A stretch of 44,549 nucleotides of DNA from Winogradskya humida (GCF_016862215.1 NZ_BOMN01000043.1:1-44549), one strand, 5' to 3'. Shown: positions 23,207 to 30,552, counted from the first letter of the stretch. Notes: generated by a model not told the origin, from the letters alone. A program made the numbers and translations.

Positions 23207-24385
23207 GTGTTGCGCTGGCTTACCGCAGGTGAATCCCATGGACCGGCGCTTGTCGCCCTGATGGAGGGCGTGCCCGCCGGGGTGCGGGTGACGAGCGAGG
23301 ACATCGCCCGCGACCTCGCGCGCCGCCGGCTCGGTTATGGCCGGGGTGCGCGGATGAAGTTCGAGCAGGACGAGATCGAGATCATCGGCGGCATCCGGCA
23401 CGGGCTCACGCTGGGCAGCCCCGTGGCCATCCGCATCGGCAACTCGGAGTGGCCCAAGTGGCGCACCGTGATGGCAGCCGACCCGGTCGACGAGGAAGAG
23501 CTCGCGTCGCAGTCGCGCAACGCGCCGCTGACCCGTCCCCGCCCCGGGCACGCCGACCTGGCGGGCATGCAGAAGTACGGGCACACCGACGCCCGGCCGA
23601 TCCTCGAGCGCGCCAGCGCCCGGGAGACCGCGGCCCGGGTCGCCGTCGGCGTGGTGGCGAAGGCGCTGGTCAAGCAGGCGCTGGGCATCGACGTCGTCTC
23701 CCACGTGATCGAGTTGGGTTCGGTCGTGGCCAAGGCCGGGCTGATCCCCACGCCCGACGACGCCGAGCGCATCGACGCCGACCCGCTGCGCTGCCTCGAC
23801 CCCGAGGCGAGCGCGCGGATGGTTGCCGAGGTCGACGCGGCGAAGAAGGACGCTGACACGCTGGGCGGCATCGTCGAGGTGCTGGCGTACGGCGTACCGC
23901 CAGGCCTGGGATCGCATGTGCAGTGGGACCGCAAGCTGGACGCCCGGCTGGCCACCGCGCTGATGTCCATCCAGTCGGTCAAGGGCGTGGAGATCGGCGA
24001 CGGTTTCACCCAGGCCCGGTCGCGGGGTTCGGTCGCGCACGACGAGATCATCAACACCCCCGACGGCGTACGCCGCATCACGGACCGTGCGGGCGGCCTC
24101 GAGGGCGGCATCACCAACGGTGAGAACCTGCGAGTACGCGCTGCACTCAAGCCCATTTCGTCCCTTAACCGTGCGTTGCAGACGGTCGACGTCGTGACCG
24201 GTGAGGCGGCGACGGCGATCAACCAGCGCTCCGACATCACGGCTGTGGCCGCCGGTGGCGTGGTCGCCGAGGCGATGGTGGCGCTGGTGCTGGCGGAGGC
24301 CGCGACGGAGAAGTTCGGCGGCGACTCGGTCGCCGAGATCCGCCGCAACGTCGCGAGCTACCTCGACAGTCTGCTGATCCGCTGA
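23207..24385 (+). CDS. aroC: chorismate synthase
   Basis: 392 residues; converts EPSP to chorismate with reduced FMN. Signatures are the N-terminal LRWLTAGESHGPALVALMEG, GHADLAGMQKYG, ILERASARETAARVAVG and RSDITAVAAGGVVAEAMV, all standard for the family. The GTG start lies seven bases after CAGACT (23194-23199), a -10-like box, so the transcript may be leaderless. The stop shares a base with the aroK ATG (TGATG), so the two enzymes are coupled. Confidence 0.97.
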   Translation: MLRWLTAGESHGPALVALMEGVPAGVRVTSEDIARDLARRRLGYGRGARMKFEQDEIEIIGGIRHGLTLGSPVAIRIGNSEWPKWRTVMAADPVDEEELASQSRNAPLTRPRPGHADLAGMQKYGHTDARPILERASARETAARVAVGVVAKALVKQALGIDVVSHVIELGSVVAKAGLIPTPDDAERIDADPLRCLDPEASARMVAEVDAAKKDADTLGGIVEVLAYGVPPGLGSHVQWDRKLDARLATALMSIQSVKGVEIGDGFTQARSRGSVAHDEIINTPDGVRRITDRAGGLEGGITNGENLRVRAALKPISSLNRALQTVDVVTGEAATAINQRSDITAVAAGGVVAEAMVALVLAEAATEKFGGDSVAEIRRNVASYLDSLLIR

Positions 24386-24891
24386 TGGCGCCCGTAGCGG
24401 TGGTGGTGGGCCCGCCCGGCGCCGGCAAGACCACGGTCGGGCAGGCCATCGCGGCGCTGCTCGGCGTCGCGTTCGTCGACACCGACCACCTGATCGAGGA
24501 GCGGGCCGGCAAGCCGATCCCGGAGATCTTCTTCGACGAGGGCGAGGACACGTTCCGCCAGCTGGAGCGTGAGGAGATCGCCGGCGCCCTCGACTCGTTC
24601 GAGGGGGTGCTCGCGCTGGGTGGCGGTGCCATTCTCGATCCGGGTACGCGTGACGCCCTGCGACCGCACACGGTGGTGTTCCTGTCGGTGGAGCTGCCCG
24701 ACGCCGTCAAGCGGGTCGGGCTCGGCGCGGGTCGTCCGCTGCTGAGCGTGAACCCGCGGGCGACGCTGAAATACCTGATGGAGCAGCGCCGCCCGCTCTA
24801 CGCCTCGGTGGCGACCCACACGGTGAGCACCGATTCGCGCCCGCCGTCCGAGATCGCCGCGGAGCTTGCCGACCTGCTGAAAGTCAGCTGA
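24385..24891 (+). CDS. aroK: shikimate kinase
   Basis: 168 residues; phosphorylates shikimate at O3. The P-loop is GPPGAGKTT at residues 8-16, the shikimate-binding D-x-D is in FVDTDHLIEERAG, with FFDEGEDTFRQLEREE, the GGG loop in LALGGGAILDP, and the lid Arg in GLGAGRPLLS. It is translationally coupled to aroC. Its end overlaps the convergent RHH/Clp_N gene by eight bases. Confidence 0.96.
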   Translation: MAPVAVVVGPPGAGKTTVGQAIAALLGVAFVDTDHLIEERAGKPIPEIFFDEGEDTFRQLEREEIAGALDSFEGVLALGGGAILDPGTRDALRPHTVVFLSVELPDAVKRVGLGAGRPLLSVNPRATLKYLMEQRRPLYASVATHTVSTDSRPPSEIAAELADLLKVS

Positions 24892-25549
24892 TCCTCGCTT
24901 CCAGCGCTTCGATGCGCTGGACGATCGGCGCCAGCGCGGCCTGGAGCAGGTTCGCGGGCTCCTTGGTGGTCGCGCGCAGGTGGGCGTAGCCCGCGACGGC
25001 AGCACTCACCGCCCGCCGGGAGCTGCGTGCGTCCGCGCCGGCGTCGCGCAGCACCTGTCCGGCCAGCCCGTCCGGCTCGGCGGCCAGCGCGATCAGCAGG
25101 TGCTCGCAGCCCACATAGTTGTGGCCCATCGCGGTCGCCTCGGTGACGGCCAGCTCGAGGGCGTTGGCGGCCGGGCGCCCGTCCTCGGCACCCGACGGCA
25201 CGACGATCGCCGCGGGGTCGATCTCCATCGCGGCGAGGACCTGCACGGCGAGGTTGGTGCCCTCGGCCAGGATGCCGTGCAGCAGGTCCGCGGTGGTGAC
25301 GGTGGCCGCTCCGGCGGCGCGGGCCCGGTCGATGGCCAGGGTCAGGGTGGCGACGGCCCGCGGGGTGAAGTTCGGCAGCTGGGCGGCCAGGTCGACGGGC
25401 TCGCGGACGTCGAGGATCGTCCGGCGGATGGCGGCGACACGGCTGACCGCCTGCTCCAGGGCGCGTTGACAGATTGCGGACACCGGGAGGCCGGCTTCGC
25501 GTACGGCGTCGGCCAGGTCATCGGGCAGATAAACGTTGATTTTTGGCAT
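24884..25549 (-). CDS. ribbon-helix-helix / Clp_N fusion, putative autoregulator
   Basis: 221 residues from ATG 25549. Residues 1-35 look like a ribbon-helix-helix DNA-binding unit (MPKINVYLPDDLADAVREAG, then VSAICQRALEQAV). Residues 65-205 hold two Clp_N repeats (FTPRAVATLTLAIDRARAAG with VTTADLLHGILAEG; then LELAVTEATAMGHNYVGCEH), the domain that binds adaptors or substrates in ClpA/ClpC, but there is no ATPase part. So it probably uses a Clp_N pair as a sensor on a small DNA-binding module. A large inverted repeat covers its promoter and that of divergent aroB. An ATG at 25570 inside that repeat is an alternative start (adds MRGYTWD). I know of no characterised member. Confidence 0.75.
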   Translation of the reverse strand: MPKINVYLPDDLADAVREAGLPVSAICQRALEQAVSRVAAIRRTILDVREPVDLAAQLPNFTPRAVATLTLAIDRARAAGAATVTTADLLHGILAEGTNLAVQVLAAMEIDPAAIVVPSGAEDGRPAANALELAVTEATAMGHNYVGCEHLLIALAAEPDGLAGQVLRDAGADARSSRRAVSAAVAGYAHLRATTKEPANLLQAALAPIVQRIEALEARIS

Positions 25550-25559
25550 GTCCCAGGTG

Positions 25560-25595
25560 TAACCCCTCATGGGGTTATCTGTCTATAACCCCATG
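25560..25595. promoter_or_regulatory. operator between the RHH/Clp_N gene and aroB
   Basis: Perfect 11-base arms, CATGGGGTTAT (25568-25578) and ATAACCCCATG (25585-25595), with spacer CTGTCT. An overlapping third half-site TAACCCC (25560-25566) makes another seven-base inverted repeat with GGGGTTA (25571-25577). Three evenly set half-sites suit cooperative binding of ribbon-helix-helix dimers. The repeat lies just upstream of the regulator start and on the -35 region of aroB. Confidence 0.7.
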
Positions 25596-25604
25596 CTTTC
25601 ACGC

Positions 25605-25610
25605 TAACAT
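25605..25610 (+). promoter_or_regulatory. -10 box of a leaderless aroB promoter
   Basis: TAACAT matches the actinobacterial TAnnnT -10 pattern and ends eight bases before the aroB ATG at 25619, as expected for a leaderless transcript. The -35 position (around 25582-25587) falls inside the inverted-repeat operator. Confidence 0.5.
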
Positions 25611-25618
25611 CTGACCTG

Positions 25619-26698
25619 ATGGACGACGTGACGCGTATTTCCGTGACCGGTGACCGGCCCTACGACGTGCTCGTCGGCCGGGGCCTGCTCGATACCCTGC
25701 CCACGCTGGTCGAGGGTGCCGCCCGTGCCGCCGTGCTCTATTCGGCGCCGTTGAAGCAGCATGCCGGGCAGGTCGCCGACGTGCTGGCCGCCGCCGGTCT
25801 GCGCCCCCTGCCGATCGAGGTGCCCGACGCCGAGGCCGGCAAGAGCGTCGAGGTCGCCGCCCGCTGCTGGGACGAGCTGGGCGCCGCCGGGTTCACCCGC
25901 ACCGACGTCGTGATCGGTGTCGGCGGGGGAGCGGTCACCGACCTGGCCGGGTTCGTCGCCGCGAGCTGGCTGCGCGGCGTGCGCTGGGTGCCGGTCTCGT
26001 CCTCGCTGCTCGGCATGGTCGACGCGGCCGTCGGCGGCAAGACCGGCGTCAACATCGCCGCCGGTAAGAACCTGGTCGGCGCGTTCCACCCCCCGGCCGG
26101 GGTGCTCTGCGACCTCGACCTGCTGGCCACCCAGCCCGCCGACGACCTGCTCGCCGGCCTGGCCGAGGTCGTCAAGTGCGGCTTCATCGCCGACCCGGTG
26201 ATCCTGGACCTGATCGAGGGCGACCCGGCCGCGTCGGCCGACCCTGCCGCCCCCGTGCTGCGGGAGCTGGTCGAGCGGGCCATCCGGGTCAAGACCGAGG
26301 TGGTGAGCGCCGATCTGCGCGAGTCCGGTCCCCGCGAGTTCCTCAACTACGGCCACACCCTCGGCCACGCGATCGAGAAGAACGAGCGCTTCCGGTGGCG
26401 CCACGGCCACGCGGTCTCGGTCGGCCTGGTGTACGCCGCCGAGCTGGGCCGCATCTCCGGCAGCCTCGACGCCGCCACCGCGGCCCGGCACAGCGCCGTG
26501 CTGCAGCTGCTCGGCCTGCCGACGACCTACCGCGCCGACGCCTGGGACGAGCTGCTCCCGGCCATGCGCATCGACAAGAAGGCCCGCGCCGACACCCTGC
26601 GCTTCGTCGTCCTCGACGGCCTCGCCAAGCCGGGCATCCTCTCGATCGCCGACGAGGGCATGCTGGCGCAGGCGTACCTGGCGGTGGCAGCAGCATGA
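25619..26698 (+). CDS. aroB: 3-dehydroquinate synthase
   Basis: 359 residues; second step of the shikimate pathway, NAD- and zinc-dependent. NAD-binding VGVGGGAVTDLAGFVAA is near residue 100; SSLLGMVDAAVGGKTGVN is diagnostic; metal ligands lie in LAEVVKCGFIAD (Glu), FLNYGHTLGHAIEKN (His) and RWRHGHAVSVG (His). No ribosome-binding site precedes the ATG, in keeping with leaderless initiation from the adjacent promoter. Unlike in Streptomyces and Mycobacterium, where aroK and aroB are adjacent, a divergent regulator separates them here. Confidence 0.97.
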   Translation: MDDVTRISVTGDRPYDVLVGRGLLDTLPTLVEGAARAAVLYSAPLKQHAGQVADVLAAAGLRPLPIEVPDAEAGKSVEVAARCWDELGAAGFTRTDVVIGVGGGAVTDLAGFVAASWLRGVRWVPVSSSLLGMVDAAVGGKTGVNIAAGKNLVGAFHPPAGVLCDLDLLATQPADDLLAGLAEVVKCGFIADPVILDLIEGDPAASADPAAPVLRELVERAIRVKTEVVSADLRESGPREFLNYGHTLGHAIEKNERFRWRHGHAVSVGLVYAAELGRISGSLDAATAARHSAVLQLLGLPTTYRADAWDELLPAMRIDKKARADTLRFVVLDGLAKPGILSIADEGMLAQAYLAVAAA

Positions 26699-26784
26699 CC
26701 GACTGCACCACACCGCGCCCACGTCCGCTTTCGGACGACCGCGAGGGTGAGGGCCACGAAGGCATGCCAAAGGGGGCAGAGTGA
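26695..26784 (+). CDS. possible 29-residue coupling ORF between aroB and aroQ
   Basis: An ATG at 26695 overlaps the aroB stop (ATGA), and the 29-codon frame ends in a TGA at 26782-26784 that overlaps the aroQ GTG (GTGA). The peptide is polar and unremarkable (MTDCTTPRPRPLSDD...). Its exact linkage to both neighbours suggests it may carry ribosomes from aroB to aroQ rather than make a functional protein. Chance cannot be excluded. Confidence 0.3.
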   Translation: MTDCTTPRPRPLSDDREGEGHEGMPKGAE

Positions 26785-27242
26785 AGGTCTACGTGCTGAA
26801 CGGTCCTAACCTCGGGCGCCTCGGGACCCGGCAGCCCGAGGTCTACGGCCACACCACCTACGCCGACCTGGTGGCGCTCTGCGAGGCGGCGGGCAAGGAT
26901 CTCGGCCTCGACGTCGTGGTCCGGCAGACCGACGCGGAGCACGAGATGCTGGCGTGGCTGCACGCCGCGGCCGACGAGCAGGCAGCGGTCGTGCTCAACC
27001 CGGGTGCCTGGTCGCACTACTCCTACGCCGTCCGCGACGCCTGCGCGATGCTGCGCGACGCCCTGGTCGAGGTGCACATCTCCAACATTCATACCCGCGA
27101 GGAGTTCCGGCACCACTCGGTGATCTCCGCGGTCGCGACCGGGGTCATCGCGGGTCTCGGCGTCGACGGATACCGCCTCGCGCTGGCACATGTCGCGGGA
27201 CGCCCGCGCCCCGATTCGCCTGGTGACGGGTCGCGCCGGTAA
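26781..27242 (+). CDS. aroQ: type II 3-dehydroquinate dehydratase
   Basis: 153 residues; dehydrates 3-dehydroquinate. Family landmarks are VLNGPNLGRLGTRQPEVYGH (catalytic Arg and Tyr), NPGAWSHYSYAVRDA (Asn and substrate loop) and VEVHISNIHTREEFRHHSVI (catalytic His). The C-terminus has about ten extra residues rich in Pro, Gly and Arg. The start is GTG at 26781, supported by AGGGGGCAG upstream. Confidence 0.96.
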   Translation: MKVYVLNGPNLGRLGTRQPEVYGHTTYADLVALCEAAGKDLGLDVVVRQTDAEHEMLAWLHAAADEQAAVVLNPGAWSHYSYAVRDACAMLRDALVEVHISNIHTREEFRHHSVISAVATGVIAGLGVDGYRLALAHVAGRPRPDSPGDGSRR

Positions 27243-27287
27243 ACTCGGCCGGTCACCTCTACGTTTTCCCTCTTCCCAAGGCAGGAC

Positions 27288-27845
27288 ATGGCTTCCACCA
27301 ACGACCTGAAGAACGGCCTGGTTCTCAACCTCGACGGCGACCTCTGGGCCGTGGTTGAGTTCCAGCACGTCAAGCCGGGCAAGGGCGGCGCGTTCGTGCG
27401 CACCACGCTGAAGAACGTCCTCTCCGGCAAGGTCGTGGACAAGACCTTCAACGCCGGCACCAAGGTCGAGACGGCCACGGTCGACAAGCGGACGATGCAG
27501 TACCTCTACCAGGACGGTGAGGACTTCGTCTTCATGGACCTGGACACCTTCGACCAGATCACGGTGCCCGGCGGCACGGTCGGCGAGAACGCCAACTACC
27601 TGCTGCCGGAGGCCGAGGCGACGGTGGCGACCCACGAGGGCGTCCCGCTCTACATCGAGCTCGCGACCAGCGTCTTCCTCGAGGTCACCTATACCGAGCC
27701 CGGCCTGCAGGGCGACCGCTCGACCGGTGGCACCAAGCCGGCGACGGTCGAGACCGGCGCGACCGTGCAGGTCCCGCTCTTCATCACCACCGGTGAGAAG
27801 ATCAAGGTCGACACCCGCGACGGCCGTTACCTCGGCCGTAGCTGA
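27288..27845 (+). CDS. efp: translation elongation factor P
   Basis: 185 residues, three OB-like domains. EF-P relieves ribosomes stalled at polyproline, which matters in a genome that encodes the Pro-rich proteins upstream. The loop tip reads HVKPGKGGAFVRT with Lys at residue 32, the actinobacterial type that is thought to work without lysylation. The C-terminal ATVQVPLFITTGEKIKVDTR is typical. nusB follows 11 bases downstream. Confidence 0.97.
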   Translation: MASTNDLKNGLVLNLDGDLWAVVEFQHVKPGKGGAFVRTTLKNVLSGKVVDKTFNAGTKVETATVDKRTMQYLYQDGEDFVFMDLDTFDQITVPGGTVGENANYLLPEAEATVATHEGVPLYIELATSVFLEVTYTEPGLQGDRSTGGTKPATVETGATVQVPLFITTGEKIKVDTRDGRYLGRS

Positions 27846-27856
27846 GGTCCTGGTAA

Positions 27857-28291
27857 ATGGCTGAAGGTCCCAAGACGCAGATGCCTGCGCGCCGCAAGGC
27901 GCGCAAGCGGGCCCTGGACGTCCTCTACGAGGCCGACCTCCGGGACCTCCCACCGGCCCAGGTGCTCGTCACCTACCTGGACCGGATCGAGAAGCCGCGC
28001 CCCGATCACCTCGACTACACGGTCAGCCTGGTCGAGGGCGTGGCGAAACATCTGGACCGGATCGACGAGCTGATCTCCAGCTACGCCGAGGGCTGGACCA
28101 TCGACCGCATGCCCGTGGTCGACCGCAACCTGGCCCGCATCGCGGTCTACGAGCTGCTCTACGTCGGGGAGATCGACGACCCGGTGGCCATCTCCGAGGC
28201 GGTCGAGCTCGCCAAGCAGATGTCCACGGACGACAGTCCCCGCTTCCTCAACGGCATCCTCGGGCGCATCGCCGAGTTCGCCACCCGCTGA
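27857..28291 (+). CDS. nusB: transcription antitermination factor NusB
   Basis: 144 residues, all-helical. RRKARKRALDVLYEADLR at the start is the RNA-binding Arg-rich helix, and VVDRNLARIAVYELLY and the later NGILGRIAEFA are conserved NusB segments. With NusE it binds boxA RNA in rRNA leaders. GAGG at 27844-27847, inside the efp stop region, serves as its ribosome-binding site, so efp and nusB form one unit. A strong hairpin follows. Confidence 0.96.
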   Translation: MAEGPKTQMPARRKARKRALDVLYEADLRDLPPAQVLVTYLDRIEKPRPDHLDYTVSLVEGVAKHLDRIDELISSYAEGWTIDRMPVVDRNLARIAVYELLYVGEIDDPVAISEAVELAKQMSTDDSPRFLNGILGRIAEFATR

Positions 28292-28296
28292 CGGCC

Positions 28297-28337
28297 GGTC
28301 CGGGCCGGGTCGCTTCTGCTGACCCAGCGCCCGGACC
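28297..28337 (+). terminator. nusB terminator hairpin
   Basis: GGTCCGGGC (28297-28305) pairs perfectly with GCCCGGACC (28329-28337), and inside it GGGTC (28307-28311) pairs with GACCC (28321-28325). It begins five bases after the nusB stop. No T-run. Being symmetrical, it may also stop transcription from the convergent crp unit. Confidence 0.7.
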
Positions 28338-28353
28338 TCCGTCGGTTCTCCCC

Positions 28354-28477
28354 GATCGGCCAGCTCGTAGCCCGGCCGGTTTTCAAGGATCGGCCAGCTC
28401 GTAGCCCGGCCGGTTTTCAAAGATCGGCCAGCTCGTTTTCAAAGATCGGCCAGCTCGTTCAAAGATCGGCCAGCTCG
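28354..28477. repeat. five tandem copies of the crp-like gene's 3' end
   Basis: GATCGGCCAGCTCG occurs at 28354, 28388, 28422, 28444 and 28464, giving periods of 34, 34, 22 and 20 bases. On the minus strand each unit reads GAG CTG GCC GAT followed by C-T-T-T-G-A or similar: these are the last codons and stop of the adjacent Crp-type gene. The rightmost copy is the real gene end; the other four lie downstream of its stop. The two longest units add a block with GCCCGGCCGG. Confidence 0.85.
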
Positions 28478-29169
28478 CGCAGCGCGGCCGGTTGGAGCAC
28501 GACCACGCGACGGTAACCGGTGTCGACCAGCCCGGCCTCGCGCAATTCACGCATCGCCTTCTGCAGGGAAACCTCGGCAGCGCTGCACAACCCGGCGAGC
28601 TCCGTCTGGGTCAGATGCACGCCCAGCTGGATCCCCGCCGGAATACGCAGTCCGTGCATCTCGGCGATCTCCGACAGCACCCGGGCGAGCCGCACCTTGA
28701 CCGGATAGGACGCGAAGTCGACGCGGGTCCGGTTGGACCGGCGCAAGCGGTCGGCGACGGTTCCCGCCACCGCGAGCGCCGCCTCCGGGTTGTCGCGCAA
28801 GAACGGGCGGAACTCGTGGAGATGGATGACATTGAAGCTCGATGTCGTACACGCCGTCACGGTGGCCATGCGTGGGGTGCCGTTCAGCGCGGCCGTCTCG
28901 CCGATCAGGTCCCCGGAGACCCGGATGTCCAGCAGGGCCTGCCGCCCGTCGGCCATCCGCGCCGAGACCTTGGTGAGCGCGTGCCGGAGCACGATCACAT
29001 GGGTCTCGGTCGCATCCTCGGTCAGCAGCGGCGTGCCTGCCGCGACGGTGCGCCGCACGCCGAGCGCGAGGATGCGATCGAGGGTGGCCGGGTCGAGCCG
29101 GCCGAGCAATGTGGTCGGTGGGAACGAGGGCAGTATTTGCGCCACGTCTCCCAGTATCACCCCGCCCAT
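28459..29169 (-). CDS. Crp/Fnr-family regulator with cyclic-nucleotide-binding domain
   Basis: 236 residues from ATG 29169 (a GTG at 29145 preceded by a GATACT box would give 228). The N-terminal beta-roll holds a phosphate-binding cassette, G90-E91 to P99-R100-M-A (ISVx SGDLIGETAALNGTPRMA-like), which keeps the Glu and Arg that contact cyclic nucleotides in CRP. The dimer helix spans about 118-145, and the winged helix 187-225 (LTQTELAGLCSAAEVSLQKA). The usual R-E-T-V-x-R recognition helix is replaced by AAEVSLQK, so it should read a different DNA site from E. coli CRP. The ATG overlaps the stop of the membrane-protein gene (TGATG), so the two are coupled. Confidence 0.85.
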   Translation of the reverse strand: MGGVILGDVAQILPSFPPTTLLGRLDPATLDRILALGVRRTVAAGTPLLTEDATETHVIVLRHALTKVSARMADGRQALLDIRVSGDLIGETAALNGTPRMATVTACTTSSFNVIHLHEFRPFLRDNPEAALAVAGTVADRLRRSNRTRVDFASYPVKVRLARVLSEIAEMHGLRIPAGIQLGVHLTQTELAGLCSAAEVSLQKAMRELREAGLVDTGYRRVVVLQPAALRELADL

Positions 29170-29654
29170 CAGCCGGCGTGCGAGAGCAGAGCGGGAACGG
29201 CGATCAGCAGCTCCCACCCGATCATGGCTGCGGCGGCGACGATCAGGCAGTTCAGGCTTCGGCGTACGCGCAGGTGCTTCGCGATCGCGATCCGCGACAG
29301 CACCTCGACGAGCTCCCGGAAGTCCCCGTCCGCCGGCCCGAGCCGTCCGGTGCCGCCGGCCGTGTCGAGCCGGGGGCGCAGCGCGTCGGCCAGGAACCAG
29401 GCGGCGCCGGCGAGACCGGCGATCGCGATCGCGGTGAGGACGCCCGCCGCGTAACGCATCCACACGTCGGCTCCGGCCAGCGTGGCGAGGTCGGTGACCC
29501 GGCCGGCGAGCAGGGCGGCGCCGCCGAGGACCACACTGGAGATGGCCGCGATCTTGGTGTCGGCGTGCCGGATGGTGCGCTGGACGAACTCGGCGGTGTG
29601 CAGGGCGAGCATGGGGTCGGCGGGCTGCTGGTCGTCGCGTGCGATGGTCGCCAT
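29169..29654 (-). CDS. Pycsar-effector-like (DUF5706-type) membrane protein
   Basis: 161 residues. A soluble start with LHTAEFVQRTIRHADTKIAA (ADTK at residues 31-34) runs into a membrane helix at about 36-52, a second at 66-88, a cytoplasmic stretch with FRELVEVLSRIAIAKHLRVR, and a third helix at 137-157. The A-D-x-K start, and the 'L..IA..K...VR' segment before the last helix, are the pattern of the Pycsar-effector TM family, whose members are membrane-disrupting effectors activated by cyclic pyrimidines in phage defence. No cyclase gene is in the window, so a defence role is not shown; many actinobacterial members occur alone. It is the first gene of a two-gene unit with the Crp-type regulator. 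Confidence 0.6.
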   Translation of the reverse strand: MATIARDDQQPADPMLALHTAEFVQRTIRHADTKIAAISSVVLGGAALLAGRVTDLATLAGADVWMRYAAGVLTAIAIAGLAGAAWFLADALRPRLDTAGGTGRLGPADGDFRELVEVLSRIAIAKHLRVRRSLNCLIVAAAAMIGWELLIAVPALLSHAG

Positions 29655-29731
29655 GGATTCAGTGTCGGCCGGGCCCGGTCCCCGTAATACCTCGAAATAT
29701 CGGCTGCGGGGGTGCGCCGGATCACGGCACC

Positions 29732-29763
29732 AAAAAGTCCGCGTCGCCGGGGCGACGCGGACT
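29732..29763 (-). terminator. bldD rho-independent terminator
   Basis: On the minus strand AGTCCGCGTCGCC (29763-29751) pairs with its perfect complement at 29748-29736, followed at once by a T-run (AAAAA on the plus strand, 29732-29736). It begins 14 bases after the bldD stop. The stem, at 12-13 bases, is the strongest classical terminator in the window. Confidence 0.88.
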
Positions 29764-29777
29764 CAGATGGTGCGGGT

Positions 29778-30266
29778 TCAGCTCGCGAAGAACGCGCGCG
29801 GGTCGGCGACCAGCACGCCCTGCTCGGTGAGACGCTCGATCAGGCCCGACGGCGAGATGTCGTAGACGATCGCGAGCGCGCGCAGGTCGTCGGCGCGGAT
29901 GGAGAGCACGCGTCCGTTGTAGTCACCGCGCTGCTGCTGGATGGCCCGGGCGTAACGGGCGACGTAGGCGAGGTCCTCGCCGGCCGCGTCGTACAGCTTC
30001 TCCAGGTCGAGCACGATCTTGTTGGTGGCCTCGAGCCGGACGCCACTGCCGTCGGGCAGCAGCTCGGAGACGGGGACCCGGTAGAAGTCGGCCAGCTCGG
30101 CCAGGCGGGAGACGGTGACGGCACGGTCGCCACGCTCGTACGAGCCCACCACGACGGCCTTCCAGCGGCCGTTGGACTTCTCCTCCACGCCCTGCAGGGA
30201 CAGGCCCTGCTGCTGGCGGATGGAGCGCAGGCGGGCGCCAAGCGATTTGGCGTACTCAGACGGCAT
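29778..30266 (-). CDS. bldD: BldD, c-di-GMP-responsive developmental regulator
   Basis: 162 residues, close to Streptomyces BldD (167). The N-terminal XRE domain is almost identical over YAKSLGARLRSIRQQQGLS and RWKAVVVGSYERGDRAVTV. The C-terminal domain keeps the c-di-GMP signature RGD-x8-RxxD at R113-G-D115 and R124-A-D-D127, so it should form a dimer held by tetrameric c-di-GMP. In Streptomyces BldD represses sporulation genes; in this organism it may control sporangium or spore formation. The ATG at 30266 has GGAG nine bases upstream. It is divergent from the pyr operon, as in Streptomyces. Confidence 0.95.
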   Translation of the reverse strand: MPSEYAKSLGARLRSIRQQQGLSLQGVEEKSNGRWKAVVVGSYERGDRAVTVSRLAELADFYRVPVSELLPDGSGVRLEATNKIVLDLEKLYDAAGEDLAYVARYARAIQQQRGDYNGRVLSIRADDLRALAIVYDISPSGLIERLTEQGVLVADPRAFFAS

Positions 30267-30462
30267 TCGGACACTCCAGTACTGTGCTGGCCCGGAGGGT
30301 TCTTCCTCCGGATCGCTACGCTGCGTGACGGTACGGAGTTTGCGACGCCTGGTCAAGTGTCGGTTGCCTATGAGTCGCTGAGCCAGGGGGGAGATTGCCC
30401 GCATTCGTCCGTCTGGTCCCGTGGGTAGGCCACGTCACCATGGTCATCGCCGCACTCGCTGG

Positions 30463-30552
30463 TAACGTAGCGTCAGCCATCGGGCTCCCCATGATCGGGG
30501 GGCCTGGTTCAACCCTTCTTTAACGACCCGTCCCGTGAGGCGGGGAAGGAGG
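30463..30552 (+). promoter_or_regulatory. pyr operon leader with PyrR-binding loop over the ribosome-binding site
   Basis: The 292-base gap between bldD and pyrR holds this leader. TAACGT (30463-30468) is a possible -10, with TGGTCA (30441-30446) as a poor -35. At 30527-30545, CCCG pairs with CGGG around UCCCGUGAGG, which matches the PyrR-binding loop consensus (UCC-n-G-n-GAGG). The 3' strand runs into AAGGAGG (30546-30552), the pyrR ribosome-binding site. PyrR bound with UMP should hide that site, as in mycobacteria; no intrinsic attenuator follows. Confidence 0.7.

Noticed and set aside
28354..28477. CRISPR array
   Set aside because: The 'spacers' are themselves repeated or nearly absent, units are 20-34 bases, and no cas gene is present; the units derive from the crp gene end.
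28459..29654. A complete Pycsar defence operon
   Set aside because: No uridylate or cytidylate cyclase gene is near and the partner is a transcription regulator; only effector-like similarity is claimed.
30267..30462. BldD-binding palindrome at its own promoter
   Set aside because: I looked for the loose BldD box pattern but found no convincing match; weak matches are expected by chance.
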